The notes under the pieces were generated by a model. The model worked only from the letters and a program-made list of their open reading frames with translations, searched no databases and was not told where the DNA came from. Below, one piece after another: positions 11,493 to 23,125 of a stretch of 64,000 bases of DNA. The stretch covers positions 18,295,001 through 18,359,000 of the forward strand of contig OY987265.1 in assembly GCA_963920665.1 (NCBI GenBank). The letters are read 5' to 3'. Position 1 is the first letter of the stretch, and each line of letters begins with the position of its first letter. The stretch comes from Straminergon stramineum. Taxonomy: Eukaryota > Streptophyta > Bryopsida > Hypnales > Calliergonaceae. The translations under genes were made by a program, and so were the position numbers.

Positions 11493-13945
11493 GTGGATTT
11501 AATGTTTGTCCCCCTCACTCTCAACAAAGCTTTCCACCCATAATTCGTCTTGCACTTATGCCTCCACCCATAATTCTCTCTTTGAAAAGATGGATTTACT
11601 TTGGTTTAGGATGCAAAATATTTGATGTCAAGTGCTTGCAATGTTACAGTGGGAAGAAGGCAAATAACTCAATTAGAAAAAAGTGTTCTATTGAGGATGT
11701 ACAAATAGGAATGATTCATGTTGAAATTGTAAATAATTGTAATCCTTAAAGCTCCATGACTATCATACTTGTCTATTGGGTTTTGAAAAAAATAATTTTA
11801 GAAATAGGCTCCATATTTTTTAAGAAGGGATTACTTTTGTGAAAAAATATATTTTAAAGGAAAAAAGTGCAAATTTTAAAGGAATGCTCCTATTTTAAGA
11901 ATTTTCCAAAAAAGTTCCAACTTTAATTACATATTGAACATGAAATGGCTACTATGATAGTGAAGTACTATGATGGTATAGTACTCTATATTTCACCAAA
12001 AATCATTCTAGAATTATCAATTCTTATTCAAAAACATGTTTTCTTTTAAAAGTAGGGAGAGGTGAAGGTTGAGACCATATGATCTTGTACTAAACTTGTA
12101 TAAGAGTATGTGGAATACTTCAAATGTATTCAAGCAATAGATTATGAAATTTATTTCTCATAATGAAAATAAACAAAAATTTTCTACTTCACCATTCTTT
12201 GTCATCAAACTTTAAATCCTCTTAACTTCAAATTATTGCATTGTAGGTCTTCAATTGAAATTTTTTTATATACAACAATTTGAAGACCTAAGTTTCTCGA
12301 TTTTATTTTGTTTTTAGGATTTCTATAAATTTCTCTATAAAAGTAGTTTCAATATACAAGAAAACATTATACATCAATACTTCTAAAATGGAATGTAAAC
12401 ATATCAATCCTAAGGGTTAGACTTTTGTATAAACAATCTTAATTCTATTTGGTTTAGGGTTTATTGGAAAATTGAGTGAGAAAACAAAATTGGATGAAGT
12501 TACATTTCTAGGTAAATGAATAATTTCTGTGAAAAATAAATATAACTTTTTCATCACTAGTCCTTTCCATTTGGAATCATCAAAGGTTCTGATTTACAAA
12601 TAGACATAGTTTAGGAAAAAATAAATTTACAAATAATTATTTCAACTTCATTAAAAATTTTAATAATTTAAACACATTTTACTTCAATATCATTATTTAA
12701 GCTACAAGATAGGCTGATAGGAGGAATTTGAACGGCATGTTCTTTTAGAATTTTAATTCCTTAGTTACAAATATTTTATATCCATAGTTTATAATGTGAT
12801 CCATCAATACAAACCTATTATAAGTTGCATTGTATAATACTTTGCTACAATTTTTAAAATGTGGACTATCTTTGGTCCTCAAAGGGTTAGGTATATGTTA
12901 TCTTAGATTACTTTATTATAGTGATGATATTCATTAAATTCTTGATGTACGGTCAATGAAGGGTTAGTCTATAAAATCTTGATATTTATATAATAATTTC
13001 ACATGTACTTATAAAATATATGAATTTGAACATTGTAGAATTATATAGTATCTTACAACAATCTACATATTTTGAAGGTGAATTCATATGCAACAATATA
13101 TTAATGGTATTTTCATTTGGCTCCCTACAAAATAAGTGTGTATATCAATAGAGTACATTCCATCATTTTATTTATATTATTTTAAACATTGAAGCTATAC
13201 TTTAGAGATTCAAAGCTTGGAAGTAGATCACAAATTCATCCAACATTAGAAGTTGCTGGATAGAACAAATGACATACATATCTTAGATCGTTGAGACTTT
13301 ACAAATCCAAATGCACATCCAACTCAAAAGCCTCCCTAAAATATTGAAGTATTTGAAAATCCATCTTGAAACTAGAAAAGGAAGTTTTAACAAAATAGAT
13401 CATGAAAATCAAAATTTGTATTGAATACAACTCCTAATAAAATTTATACTTGTGGTAATTTAAAATTTAAAATGTCAAAATAAAAATGCTTCGAATAATG
13501 CATTTGAATGCAAAGCTATAAAATGAAACTCAAACTACAACCAAATTTAAACAATAGAACAATTCCACATAGATTTGGAAAAATAAAGATAAAGTGAAAA
13601 TATTACAAAGATGTAATTCTATGATTACTCAAATATTAATGACAAAAATAGTAATGACAAAAATAAAATATTTGAAAACAATAAAAATATATATTACTCA
13701 AATTTCACTAGTTTGAAGTGGATTTCCTCATTCTCTTTCTTGCTCCTAGAAGTTGTTCTCTCCAATCCTTCTTTCTTCTAACCGAGTTGCCATCACTATT
13801 TTCTACAACTTCGAACACAGCATGAGGATATGAAAGGTTGCTACCTTGTAGTACTCAAATACGTCGAATGTCAACTAGTACTTTAGTCATCATAGCCTGC
13901 ATGTGGTTTAGTAATCCTAAACCGCCAACAGTTGCTTCTTCTGTA
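11493..13945. other. AT-rich stretch without genes
   Basis: This is strongly AT-rich, and the longest open frame is about 63 codons (11558-11749 plus) with no motif. I could not define any element boundary. Confidence 0.3.
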
Positions 13946-13966
13946 CACTAGAAGAAAATGACGTTG
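13946..13966 (+). mobile_element. Candidate left terminus of the large CACTA element
   Basis: The word CACTAGAAGAAAATGACG starts here, preceded by GTA. It has the form of a plant CACTA terminus and lies about 1.4 kb beyond the C-terminal end of the minus-strand TNP2 gene, where an element end is expected. I found no matching right end with a GTA duplication, so the assignment is tentative. Confidence 0.35.
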
Positions 13967-15366
13967 AAATCCATACAATTGTCCAATGTTTTCGTGTTAG
14001 ACAAAGAATTCCATAGGGTTGCTGCAGGGAAGCTTGAATTTTGTGTTGACCACCATGTGGATGATAACAGGTTGCGTTGGCTTGAATGTTGCATTGTCTC
14101 CTACAGTTTTATGTTTTCGATTCATGTTCAAAATAACAAACATTCTGTTCAGCCAAACATACGATTCCCAACATGCTATGTACATTATAGAATGAGATGT
14201 GTATGTCTACGTGGAAGACGACATGGATGCCTTTTTGCTTCTGCAGAAGCAACTGACAACGCAGTTCTTTATTGAAGTTGTCTTTTTCATTGATTGCAGT
14301 CTGTTGTATATCAAAAACGAGGAATAAAAATATGACAGCTCAATGGCTACGTACAGTTCATCTGCTGGCAAATGCACATGTTTATCAATTGGAAATAGTG
14401 CTATTTTTTCATATATATATGCTATGTGCGGGGTAGCATAGTCATGTCAATTTCTGTATTCTTGTATGAAGCGCTTATTTCTTGGGGCTCTGTTCTGTTA
14501 AATATGTGCATGATTCACTTTGAACCTAATGTATTCGTATGTTGTAGAAGCATGAAAAAATACTTTAAGGACATGACGAAGTTCTTATACTCAATACATC
14601 TTGCTTCACATTGACTGGTTTCACTGAATTGCTCTCAAGTACGTACTTATTTGAATGAAATTTATGTACTTTCTTTAGAATTGAATGAGCACTTCCATGG
14701 TTATGGAGGGAAGGCTACAATACGTGCATTGGGGACATTTTTAGAACTGCAAGTGGGTTTAGTACAACTTCATGTTCATATTCAACATTTTCATTCTTCC
14801 TAGCGGCAAAGACAACTTTGTCCCCATAAGAACATGTCACCGTCTGTGTCACGTAGCCACTGACTTAGCACATATTTATTCACCCACCCATAACATTTTC
14901 TGAGTACAAGATCTCACGCTTGCATACAGTATTCCTAATTGCAGCCTGTCGTCTTCTCTTGTACACGGATGCACCTTGTTCTCCACTTCAATGTATGTTG
15001 CTTACTTTCCATGAGCAAAATCTGATGCTCATGATTTCAAGAGTCTTGAAGAAAGTTCAGTATGTTCAACATACATTGACTACCTCGTCTTTTTGCAAAT
15101 TCAGCGTTGACGCTTCCAATCTTTGCAAATTACTGCCGCCTGTCCAAACATCATGAATACGAATATGAAAAACAAGCAACATATCATAGGAAGCACATGG
15201 AATTTTTGAATAGAACTATTGGTTTCTTCCCCTATGAGCTTATACAATAGGCATTTGTAACAATAATCTATCTCTGCTGCGAACAATAGACATGATAGCA
15301 ATACCCTTAGTGATGCCAAAATGGTTTGCTAATTTTGCAAATAGGAAGTCATACCCGTTGTGTTGG
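13967..15366. other. Non-coding flank 3' of TNP2, inside the CACTA element
   Basis: The composition is less AT-biased than the DNA to the left and resembles the rest of the CACTA body. A 105-codon plus-strand frame (13958-14275) begins inside the candidate terminus and has no recognisable motif. The interval is probably the 3' untranslated and subterminal part of the element. Confidence 0.35.
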
Positions 15367-16115
15367 CTATAGAATTTGCAGACCCTCAAAGTCGGAATCT
15401 CTACCTGGTGCTAGAATGTCAAGGTGTGGCTTCGCAACATTGGAATCACCACGTCGGCCTCTCACTTCAGTTCCACAAACAACCTTCCAATCCCCTCCGT
15501 TACTTCAACTTCTTTCAATATCATCAGAATAAAAAACTTGTTGGCATTGGGTTGGAAAAGCAAACGAAGTAGCTCCCAAAGACATTTGCGCTGAGAAATT
15601 AGCTATAGTGAATCCATACTTGTCTCGCACTACATTTGCATTTGTTGCACCAAACTTAGTTGGCACCCATGCACAAACTAGTACAATGCAACAATGGCTT
15701 CGATAGTCCAACTCTAGAATCTCTTGAATCCACCCCACAAACTCTGCGCTTTCCCAACTTCCTTGCTTACGAACACCTCTCCCTTTTTTGTAGAGGTATA
15801 TAGACGCCGCAATCCCACTGTCACAAGTAAGTTTGTCCCCCTCAGCACTTTTCACCCGCAAATGCATTCCATGCGCATACATGGCTCTATAAGATGTAGC
15901 CACTTTCTCTGGGAACTTAGAGGCTTCAATGACATCTACTGATGGCTTTCTTGGTCCACTACAAGCGTTTTGAACTTCTGCTTCCAACCACTCCGAAAAT
16001 TCAGGCAGATTCTGAAATTCATTGGGGTATTTGATTGTGCTACTGCGGCCATGTTGACGACCGTAGGTGCGGGTGAATTCTGCATGCTTTCCAATCCTTT
16101 CTTCATAGGCCTCTG
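15367..16115 (-). CDS. TNP2 fragment: C-terminal exon(s), DUF4216 domain
   Basis: The segment before the domain reads LPEFSEWLEAEVQ. The domain follows with a DSGIAASI word, a hydrophobic stretch around CCIVLVCAWVPTKFG, DKYGFTIANF and FAFPTQCQQVFYSDD. A TGA at 15505-15507 interrupts; the frame then continues through GGDWKVVCGTEVRGRRG to TAG at 15367-15369. The exact acceptor upstream was not resolved. The start of this feature is approximate. Confidence 0.8.
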
Positions 16116-16449
16116 TATATTGTCTGTTTCACAATGCAAAACACATTGCACGGTATTAACAACAGGACTATTGATAGGAGACAATGGATCATGTCCACAT
16201 CAATCTAACATGCCTCAAACAAAGGTATGTTCCAAACATTTTCACATCACCTTGTATGTGGTCTATGAGGACATTCACTTTCAGTGAGACCGAAATAGAA
16301 AACATGAGATTGTCAGGCAAAAGCAACAATTGAATCCTACATGGTGTAATGCTTCTGCAAGCCTTCTATATATCCTAACAGAAATTGTACATCTCCTAGT
16401 ACAATTAGGTTCCTTCAATCAAACAACTAGACAACACTTCCCCACTCAC

Positions 16450-17000
16450 TATCTCCATTCCTCTAGGTCCCCTGAGTTGGACAACACAAAATTGTGTGCC
16501 CACTGCAAAAATTGATCTGACATTGGTCTTCCCCAACCACTTCCTTGCATTACTTCGTCATTCATGCGTTGCTCTTCTTTGTCGTCCCACACTCTTCAAC
16601 AAGTCCCTTGAAAACGTTGCAAGTATTCTGTGCAATACCCTAAGGTTTCCGACATAGCATAACCCTCAGCCATGCTAGCTTCAGGGCGGGAATAGGTTCT
16701 CATATATTGTTTCAAAGTTTTCATATACCTCTCAATGGGATACATCCATCGACAGTGCATGGGTCCACAAATGTACAATTCTTCCACAAGATGAATCATC
16801 AAGTGCGACATTATGCCCATAAAGGTAGGTGGGAAAACTTTTTCCAACAAGCACAACGCGTCAGTAGCATCAATCATGTCCGCGTCTCTTTCTGAAATCT
16901 TTATTTCTCTTCTGCACAATCTTTGAAATACTCGACTAACTTTCATCACAGCCTGTCGAACCTCTTCACTCAATGCATTTCGCAATGCCAACGGAAGTAC
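16450..17000 (-). CDS. TNP2 fragment: exon 3, DUF4218 domain
   Basis: Starts VLPLALRNALSEEV and contains CLLEKVFPPTFMGIMSHLMI, then CGPMHCRWMYPIERYMKTLK and EASMAEGYAMSET, all standard DUF4218 words. A TGA at 16596-16598 interrupts it, after which the same frame continues (RVWDDKEEQR... GWGRPMSDQFLQWAHNFVL) to a GTGAGT donor at 16449. The TGA is what CGA would become by one C-to-T change. Confidence 0.88.
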
Positions 17001-17269
17001 CTACACGTGTGTATGCAATTTGTCAATTTCAATTATCAAACAAACGGGAACTCATAGCTACATAGCTCATATCACTATGAAATTAAATATGTTTTGAAGA
17101 ATGAAGAATTTTATTGTTTGAAAGAGCACTAACATCTTCCCATGGTCGATCATTACCTAAAACATTTTCATCCCTCTCTTTGTATCTTTACATGTACATA
17201 CTCCACTAATATTGTAACTCCCTTCACTGTTCTCTGTGAAGTATGCGGGGAAATTGTCAAGGTGCAAAC
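17001..17269 (-). other. Intron 2 of TNP2
   Basis: It runs from a GTTTGC donor at 17269 to a GTGTAG acceptor at 17001, 269 bp. It joins LMHQ to VLPLALRN, which is continuous in related transposases. Confidence 0.7.
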
Positions 17270-17617
17270 CTGGTGCATGAGCACATGAAAATCATGGGAC
17301 TTCAAGTACCGTAGCTTTCCCTCTTCCAGGCATTTGTGAATGGCACTAACATAATTGGTGGGAGTTTTCAATGACTTTATAATTTGCATAACTATCGTCC
17401 TCTCAGCAGCGTTCAAAATGTATGGAGCTTCGGGAATGTGAAAGTCTTTGCGAGCATTTTCAGTAGGTTGTAGCCATAGGTCTTGTCGGATGCTCATAGC
17501 CTCCATGTCTTGTCTGCTACCTATTGTGTCCTTCATTCCCCATATGGTTTTTGTCATGTTCTCACAGAGGTTTTTCTCACAGTGCATCGGATCTAGCACG
17601 TGACGAATAAGTAGTTT
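17270..17617 (-). CDS. TNP2 fragment: exon 2, HVLDPMHCEKN block
   Basis: Begins KLLIRHVLDPMHCEKNLCEN, the hallmark motif near the end of Transposase_21, and continues to LKSHDFHVLMHQ, the junction with DUF4218 in this family. The last codon CAG is followed directly by GT. The open frame is uninterrupted. Confidence 0.85.
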
Positions 17618-18316
17618 CTACAAAGACAGACCACACAGATTAGGAGCTCCTTATGTTTTCCTCTGTCAAATGCATGTCATATTCTGTGTCTTCAATTCCC
17701 TCCTTCGCAAACAATAGAAGAAACCACTTCATACAGATGCTCCTGCATTTCAACAACATTCTTTTTCATTTATCTAACTCCTACTTCGTAACTCTAATTC
17801 TTTGAGGCTCCTATTTTGGCTGGCTTCAATCATGCTTTTTTGTCTAAGAACAGGCCGCATTATTCAATCGCACTGCTCTCCTTCTATACATGTGACTTGA
17901 TGCTCTTTGTGTCATCGTCACATAACACTTTCCACAGAGTCCACGAATGAAAACATAAGAAGCTTGTTCCCGACAATACTACTAACATATACCATTTCTT
18001 GTCTGTGCTTTTCATCATGTCAAGTACTTTTTCACTCATGTTTTGTGTAATACATTTCCTGCTTCATAGAGAGCACAAGAGGTCCTATATGTTCACAAAG
18101 TACCTAATGTACTATTTGTTGACGAACATGAATACTTTTTTCTCCTCTCTAATTACAATAGTGTATCTATTTCAACATTACCTACAAGTAGTCTAGCTAT
18201 ATTTTCTACGGAAATTGAGGAGGCATTCGTGATATGTGCTTCACATTACAAAGCTGTTGTTAACAAGACCAATGACATGTTCATGCAGTGTGGTAGAAGA
18301 AGGGCTATACCCTCAC
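17618..18316 (-). other. Intron 1 of TNP2
   Basis: It runs from the donor GTGAGGGTA at 18316 to the acceptor CTTTGTAG ending at 17618, 699 bp. The flanking exon sequences join in phase 0 within a conserved family block, which is the main support. Confidence 0.7.
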
Positions 18317-18456
18317 CGTCCAATATGAGAGGTCGTTCAAAGCACTCTTGCGCTTCACTCCATGCAAGTGAACTGGGTCATTTTCTCCACCTCTCCTACC
18401 TCCGTTAGCTATATATACATCATGGCTGTCACCACATCTTCTTGCTTCCTCCGCAG
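18317..18456 (-). CDS. TNP2 fragment: end of exon 1 beyond the LTR
   Basis: After the LTR, the frame resumes and encodes HGVKRKSALNDLSYW, the conserved Transposase_21 stretch just before the HVLDPMHCEKN motif. It ends at a GTGAGG donor (18316-18311). The splice is phase 0 and joins to KLLIRHVLDPMHCEKN in the next exon. Confidence 0.8.
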
Positions 18457-18710
18457 TGTCACGACCCTCATCACAAGGCGTGCCCGTGCCACCTTGGTGA
18501 GCAAGGGGGACATTGGGGGGTGACTCCCCAAGCCTTGCAAGAGATGAGGTGAGGGGGACTAGGAGTCCCGAGCGATCAGAGCGATGTAGCGCTCTGATCC
18601 GGACGAATTTGGGGGCGTGTGATACGTGCTTGGAAAGGTCTTGAGAAGACGCTTCTAGCCGTCCAAAGAACGCGTGATTTGGACTTGCGAGTCAAAAGTT
18701 ATGGGCGTTC

Positions 18711-18790
18711 AAAGTTGGGGGTGTCCCGGTCGCGCCGAGAGTGCCCTGGCCGCGCTGGGAGTGTCCCGGCCGCGGCGAGAGTGTCCCGAA
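18711..18790. repeat. GC-rich short tandem repeats inside the solo LTR
   Basis: About four degenerate units of roughly 23-25 bp begin GTGTCCCG or GTGCCCTG and contain GCCGCG or TCGCGCC. They lie in the first third of the LTR and may be promoter-proximal repeats. Confidence 0.6.
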
Positions 18791-19232
18791 TCTTTGGAGG
18801 GCGATATCTTTTCGAGTACTTATCCGAATGGAGAAAGTGAGTAGTCCATCAGCATCTATGCGTCGCGTAGATGTCGAAAATGGGGTCGCATGTGCGATTT
18901 GGATCCCGGACCGCAAAGTTATGCCGGGTGGAAGTTCGGGAGTCCCAAATTAGCGCGAATCGGGAGAAATGGGTGGTCTTCCAAGATGGGGTGCATCTTG
19001 GGGGTTCCCGGTGACCTCTAGTATGGGGGGGGCTGCCGAATCCCGCAGAGAGTACTATGAGGAGGGGTGGTCTCCCTCCTCACTCCCGGATGGTGCCATG
19101 GTGAGCCTAAGTGGCCCTGGGTGGTGAGGTTAGTGTTGGAGCCTCACCACCACTTGTGTGCTACCATGGAGTGCTTGGGCACTCTTTGATACCGGTTGGG
19201 TGGTGTCCCACTCCACACTAGGCCATGGTGTG

Positions 19233-19282
19233 AGTCCCGATTAGTGAGTCCCGATTAGTGAGTCCCGATTAGTGAGTCCCGA
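19233..19282. repeat. 14-bp tandem repeat inside the solo LTR
   Basis: The unit AGTCCCGATTAGTG occurs three times without change from 19233, followed by a partial copy (AGTCCCGA). Confidence 0.85.
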
Positions 19283-19607
19283 AATGAGTTGGGCCTAGTG
19301 GGGAGTTGAGTCCCATTCAAGGGCGGTTAGCACCGGTGGGAGTAGTGCCTCACCGAGTGCTTGGACATCAATGAAGTTCCACCCCATGTCATCAAATGAC
19401 ATGCCCGGTGTCTTGTGGGAGTTACGGATTAGAAGGAAAGGATTGGGAGTCACGGAGGAATGGGGACCCCCGTGACTTGAGTTGGAACCTAACATTGTGG
19501 GTGCGTGGCATGTGCAGTGTTAGGAAAGCGTGAACCTTGGTGGCATTGAGGTGTTAAGTGTTTGGAAAGTGAGCTTAAGGTGGTAAGTGCCACTAAGGGG
19601 TGCGACA

Positions 19608-19827
19608 CGCAGTCATCCTTGTTGGAGCTAGTCTTCTTTCAACCTTGCCATCAAATTCAAGGTCTCTCCGATACGGATGCGCTTTCCTTGTCCACCTACG
19701 GCCACCACCATACACCATTTTCCTTCCCCTTGCTTTCTTTCCAAAGTCGACTTTGTTTCCTGATTTTGCCAATCTTGCATCAGTTGCCGGGCCGCACACC
19801 GTGCACGCCTTATATCCATGAGTACAA
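19608..19827 (-). CDS. TNP2 fragment: Transposase_21 middle segment
   Basis: In the frame next to the preceding block, this encodes THGYKACTVCGPATDARL, then KMVYGGGRRW and HPYRRDLEFDG. It is the usual Transposase_21 segment in which a Cys pair is followed by a YxGxRRW and HPYR motif. It stops at the boundary of the solo LTR; the duplicated CGCAG at 19608-19612 is its last genomic stretch. Confidence 0.8.
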
Positions 19828-20820
19828 ACCTGAAATCAATCCATATGCTGGGTAATCTGATATAGTCCACATCAAGATTCCTCTTAATTTAAAATGGCGT
19901 GCCCCCATAGGCTTTGAAAAGTCCTGGGCACTCACTCCAATCCACAATTGTTGAAACTCTTCAATCATTGGTCGTATGAAGACATCTATGTTCTCACATG
20001 TGGGTGATAGTTTGCCGGACACAAGGATACTGAGTTGTATGAAGAACTTCTTCGTGACCAAATATGGAGGCAAGTTGTAAATGAGGAGCAACACTGGCCA
20101 AGTTGAGTGACTAGTACTGTTGTGGGTGAAAGGATTCACCCCATCCAGAGACATTCCAAATCTGAGGTTTCGAATGTCCTTTGTGAAATGAGGGTCCACT
20201 TCTGTATCTACATGCTTCCATGCAGAACTATCGGCCATAGATTTCATAACATCCTTGTCTGTATTTGGATGCTCTGCATGGAATCGAAGCAGCTCTGCTA
20301 TTGCTGGAGAACGATACATCCGCAACAACCTCGGAATAACAGGGAAGTGACGTATCACTCTTTTGGGAATGACTTCTGAACCTTCTACATATCTAAGCTT
20401 GCCACACGCCGTGTTGGGGCATTCACTTAAATGCTCATTGGGCCCACGGTACAACACACAACCATCAGGACATGTGTATATGATGTTGTAATTTAGACCT
20501 AATTTCTTGATTAGTTTCTTCGCCTCATAGTGATTAACTGGAAGACTGTTGGTAGCAGGAAGCAACACTGTCGATAGGTACTTCAGTAGTTCGTCTACAT
20601 AGGCATTGCTCACGCCATGTATGACCGCCATGTTTATCAAAACAATGGTCGCCGATATGACACTCACATTAGTACCGCTATACAAAGGACATGTTGCTTG
20701 CTCGTATAAGTCATCGAATGCATCTATCTTCTCTAACATGGGTTCATCTTCAGTGATACTTTCGTCACGTTGAGCTATATTTTCACGTAGACGGTCTCCT
20801 TCATCAAACGCATCAAACAA
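19810..20820 (-). CDS. TNP2 fragment: Transposase_21 domain, first part
   Basis: An open frame of 336 codons in the same frame as the N-terminal block. Recognisable family features are the YTCPDGCVLYRG and CPNTACGKLRY words (a Cys-rich finger), a FPVIPRLLRMYRS segment, DSSAWKHVD, and the core RNLRFGMSLDGVNPF followed by STSHSTWPVLL. The frame ends by a small indel near 19825: after the ISGL word, the expected THGYKAC continuation is found in another frame. Confidence 0.85.
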   Translation of the reverse strand: MFDAFDEGDRLRENIAQRDESITEDEPMLEKIDAFDDLYEQATCPLYSGTNVSVISATIVLINMAVIHGVSNAYVDELLKYLSTVLLPATNSLPVNHYEAKKLIKKLGLNYNIIYTCPDGCVLYRGPNEHLSECPNTACGKLRYVEGSEVIPKRVIRHFPVIPRLLRMYRSPAIAELLRFHAEHPNTDKDVMKSMADSSAWKHVDTEVDPHFTKDIRNLRFGMSLDGVNPFTHNSTSHSTWPVLLLIYNLPPYLVTKKFFIQLSILVSGKLSPTCENIDVFIRPMIEEFQQLWIGVSAQDFSKPMGARHFKLRGILMWTISDYPAYGLISGLYSWI

Positions 20821-21171
20821 CTACTGCTGAATGTCGTGGTAGGGATCCATGTGCTCAGCATACTCCATCTGCACACTACAATCATCAAAAACATTTTCCG
20901 TTGGAATTGTATCCCCAACTGCGCTCACCCATATCCCTTCCTTTGGATATCCACCTTCGGGGTCTTCTCCTAACATAGAATGCATTAGAAATGGATCTCG
21001 CTTGTTTTGGCGAAGGTGCTCCCGTATGGCTTGTATACTGTACCTTTTGCCTCCATGGCATTTTGTACAAGGACAACAAAACGACAGGTATTGCCTTTCC
21101 CGAGCCACCCTCACTTCCATCTCAAATATTAAATCTTCCATTGGCACATGCAAACCTCTACTTGCCGACAT
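20821..21171 (-). CDS. TNP2 fragment: N-terminal Transpos_assoc domain
   Basis: About 116 residues from the chosen ATG to an in-frame TAG. Residues 32-38 read CCPCTKC, followed by a His-containing helix (AIREHLRQNKRDPF), the layout of the Transpos_assoc domain that precedes Transposase_21 in plant CACTA proteins. The stop interrupts a QQ-stop-L context, as if a third Gln codon CAG had become TAG; the frame continues directly into the next block. Confidence 0.8.
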   Translation of the reverse strand: MSASRGLHVPMEDLIFEMEVRVARERQYLSFCCPCTKCHGGKRYSIQAIREHLRQNKRDPFLMHSMLGEDPEGGYPKEGIWVSAVGDTIPTENVFDDCSVQMEYAEHMDPYHDIQQ

Positions 21172-22897
21172 TGCAGCTGCCTCTGTGTGCACATAGTACA
21201 AGAACGTGTTATCCAACACAATTTGGCAGGAACAAAATGACTTCAACACTTTGTCTTTGTTCATAAGAGTTGAAGATTGAAGAACAACACGTCTTTCCAT
21301 GCTTCGTCGTAGACATACATAGCAAATGATATACTGCTAGTTTCAATTTCAATTGCTTTCCTCTACTTTTGGGACCAACATCTGTAATTAATAAAATCAT
21401 GCTTGATCCTTGTTCACATGTTCATTCATGTGCCGTGCCAAATTCCTACTTATTGTTCATTTCTAAAAGTACGACTTCTTGTAGAAAACATAGAAAGTAG
21501 CAGTCACGTGCAAACAACATGCCGAAGCAAGCAAAGAAATATCTATCCGCTAAGATATGGCTTCAAAAATTTATAATGCTTGAATGGGGTCCACCATTAA
21601 TTAGAACTTCCCCTTCAAGTGTATTTGAACACCTTTCATGTCACCTATACAAAGTCTACCTATATTGTCTACTACAGAATATGTATGGTTAAATTCCTTT
21701 AGAAGGCAAAATCTGAGGAACTAGTACGTCGTACTCAATGTGTATTCTTTCTTTACACAACGACTCAAAATTACAACACGCAAGAAAGAAATCGTTCGTG
21801 CTATAGTCATGGTTTTCCCATTGGCTCCCCTATGGTTTGCTATCTTTGTACTTTCCGTATACATACTGTTGTTATCTTGGAAACATGTTGTTGCACGAAC
21901 ATGGACTTCATGTTCCATAGCCTGGGCAACAATAATTATAGATGTCGACCTTTGTCGGTATCCCATTTTCAAAGACAATTTTCATGAGGGCTACCGTTCA
22001 CTAATCCTACTAAGATGTGAACTAATTGAACTCATTGAAAATGTCATGGCAGCTTGCATTCACTTCTTAGGTGTCAATGACAATGACAAGTACTTCACCC
22101 AAACTACACCTTTAAAGTTACCTTCATACGTTCCCTTTTTCTTTCTGGTCATGAGGCAAAACTTACAATATGTTTAATACAATCATATACAAGTTCCCCT
22201 ATAACTCGAAATTCTCCACAGTTTTCTCACGATTTCTTCAAATTCAGGCAGTGCTGTACAAGTTTGCGGTATTGGAAGGCTTTTTCGAAATACGGGATTC
22301 AAATACTGTGCTTCACGTCTGACTTCTCTAATATCCTTAAATCCATCCTCCGCCTCTGCCATGGGCCAACACCTGAATTTCCTTATATATATGGGTGTTA
22401 CAATACCCTCTATTACTGCGAGGTATTCCACATTTTCAATTTGACCACATGCACCTGAAATGAATAATAGTCCTTGCAGGACATGCATAGACAGGATTCA
22501 GCTTCTATTCCAGACATTGACAATTGTTTCCTTGAACAGCACGTTCGCAACACACACATTCTGAACATGAAGCGCATGTGCTGCAACCGTTTCTTCGTGT
22601 ACAGTTCTGGTCTTCATTTAGGGGGAGTTACAAGTTTGTAGATAGTTGTTTAGCAACTTCATAGAGGCATTACTTTCCCCTTTCAAACTGAACTTCTGAT
22701 TAGGAGGACCACAAATACACTGGCACTGTATAAATGGCATTTACTATTTCCAACGATACTATAGTACACGTACAGTGACGTCCTATGTGGCAGCATAGCC
22801 TAGCTGCTACCATTATGATTGACGAACTCACTTTAGTTGTCGACTGTAGTATCGCACTCGCGCGACTACGGATTTCGATATCGCAATTGCACATACT
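21172..22897. promoter_or_regulatory. Divergent intergenic region between the two CACTA genes
   Basis: This 1.7-kb interval separates minus-strand TNP2 from the plus-strand accessory gene and should hold both promoters if the arrangement is real. I found no convincing TATA box at a fixed distance. A minus-strand frame at 22453-22183 preceded by an ATTTCAG acceptor encodes a protein-like stretch (EDGFKDIREVRREAQYL, PALPEF-like segment) that I do not recognise; it may be an upstream exon on the minus strand. Confidence 0.3.
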
Positions 22898-23125
22898 ATG
22901 CCGCCAAGTATGATGACTTCATTAACTTTGATTGACGACAATGTTCCCATTATTGCGTACGAAGAGCATCGAAACAACATGAAGAAGGCGTTGCACGATG
23001 TAATGCAGAGTCACTTACTTGCTGCCGGATTCAAAGAAGCTGCAGCGTTGCGGCCGCTCTTCTCCGGAGAGGTCACTTGTGTTGTACGCAACAAAGGCAA
23101 CGGAGCAAAACAGAGACAACGATGA
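22898..23125 (+). CDS. Candidate first exon of the plus-strand CACTA gene, unrecognised
   Basis: An open frame of 75 codons beginning MPPSMMTSLTLIDDN, with a charged, helical segment (YEEHRNNMKKALHDVMQSHLL) and a basic end. No domain was recognised. It lies in the region of plus-strand transcription and has a normal amino-acid composition, but splice sites were not fixed. Confidence 0.3.
   Translation: MPPSMMTSLTLIDDNVPIIAYEEHRNNMKKALHDVMQSHLLAAGFKEAAALRPLFSGEVTCVVRNKGNGAKQRQR

Larger units (their letters stand above)
18452..19612. mobile_element. Solo LTR (1151 bp) with 5-bp target duplication, inserted in TNP2
   Basis: The body is 18457-19607. It begins TGTCACGACC and ends GTGCGACA, so the ends are TG...CA with a short inverted repeat (TGTCAC / TGTCGC). 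The flanks CGCAG (18452-18456) and CGCAG (19608-19612) form an exact 5-bp duplication, the integrase signature of LTR retrotransposons. It is much more GC-rich than its surroundings and has no coding frame of note. Removing the LTR and one CGCAG leaves the TNP2 frame open across the junction, which supports exact boundaries. It is probably a recombined solo LTR; Ty1/copia or Ty3/gypsy origin cannot be told without internal sequence. Confidence 0.88.
15367..21171 (-). pseudogene. CACTA (En/Spm) TNP2-type transposase pseudogene
   Basis: This is the main transposase of a CACTA transposon, which binds element ends and catalyses excision and insertion in the nucleus. From the N terminus the blocks are Transpos_assoc (21171-20850), Transposase_21 (20820-17270, including HVLDPMHCEKN at the start of exon 2), DUF4218 (17000-16600) and DUF4216 (about 15990-15450), which is the plant order. 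Two introns have GT-AG ends and keep frame: 18316-17618 (donor GTGAGG, acceptor TTTGTAG) and 17269-17001 (acceptor GTGTAG). A further donor, GTGAGT, lies at 16449. The start was set at the ATG at 21171, just before the Cys-containing block. The gene is dead: TAG at 20821-20823, a frameshift near 19825, a solo LTR at 18457-19607, TGA at 16596-16598 and TGA at 15505-15507. Family assignment is certain at the domain level. Confidence 0.9.
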
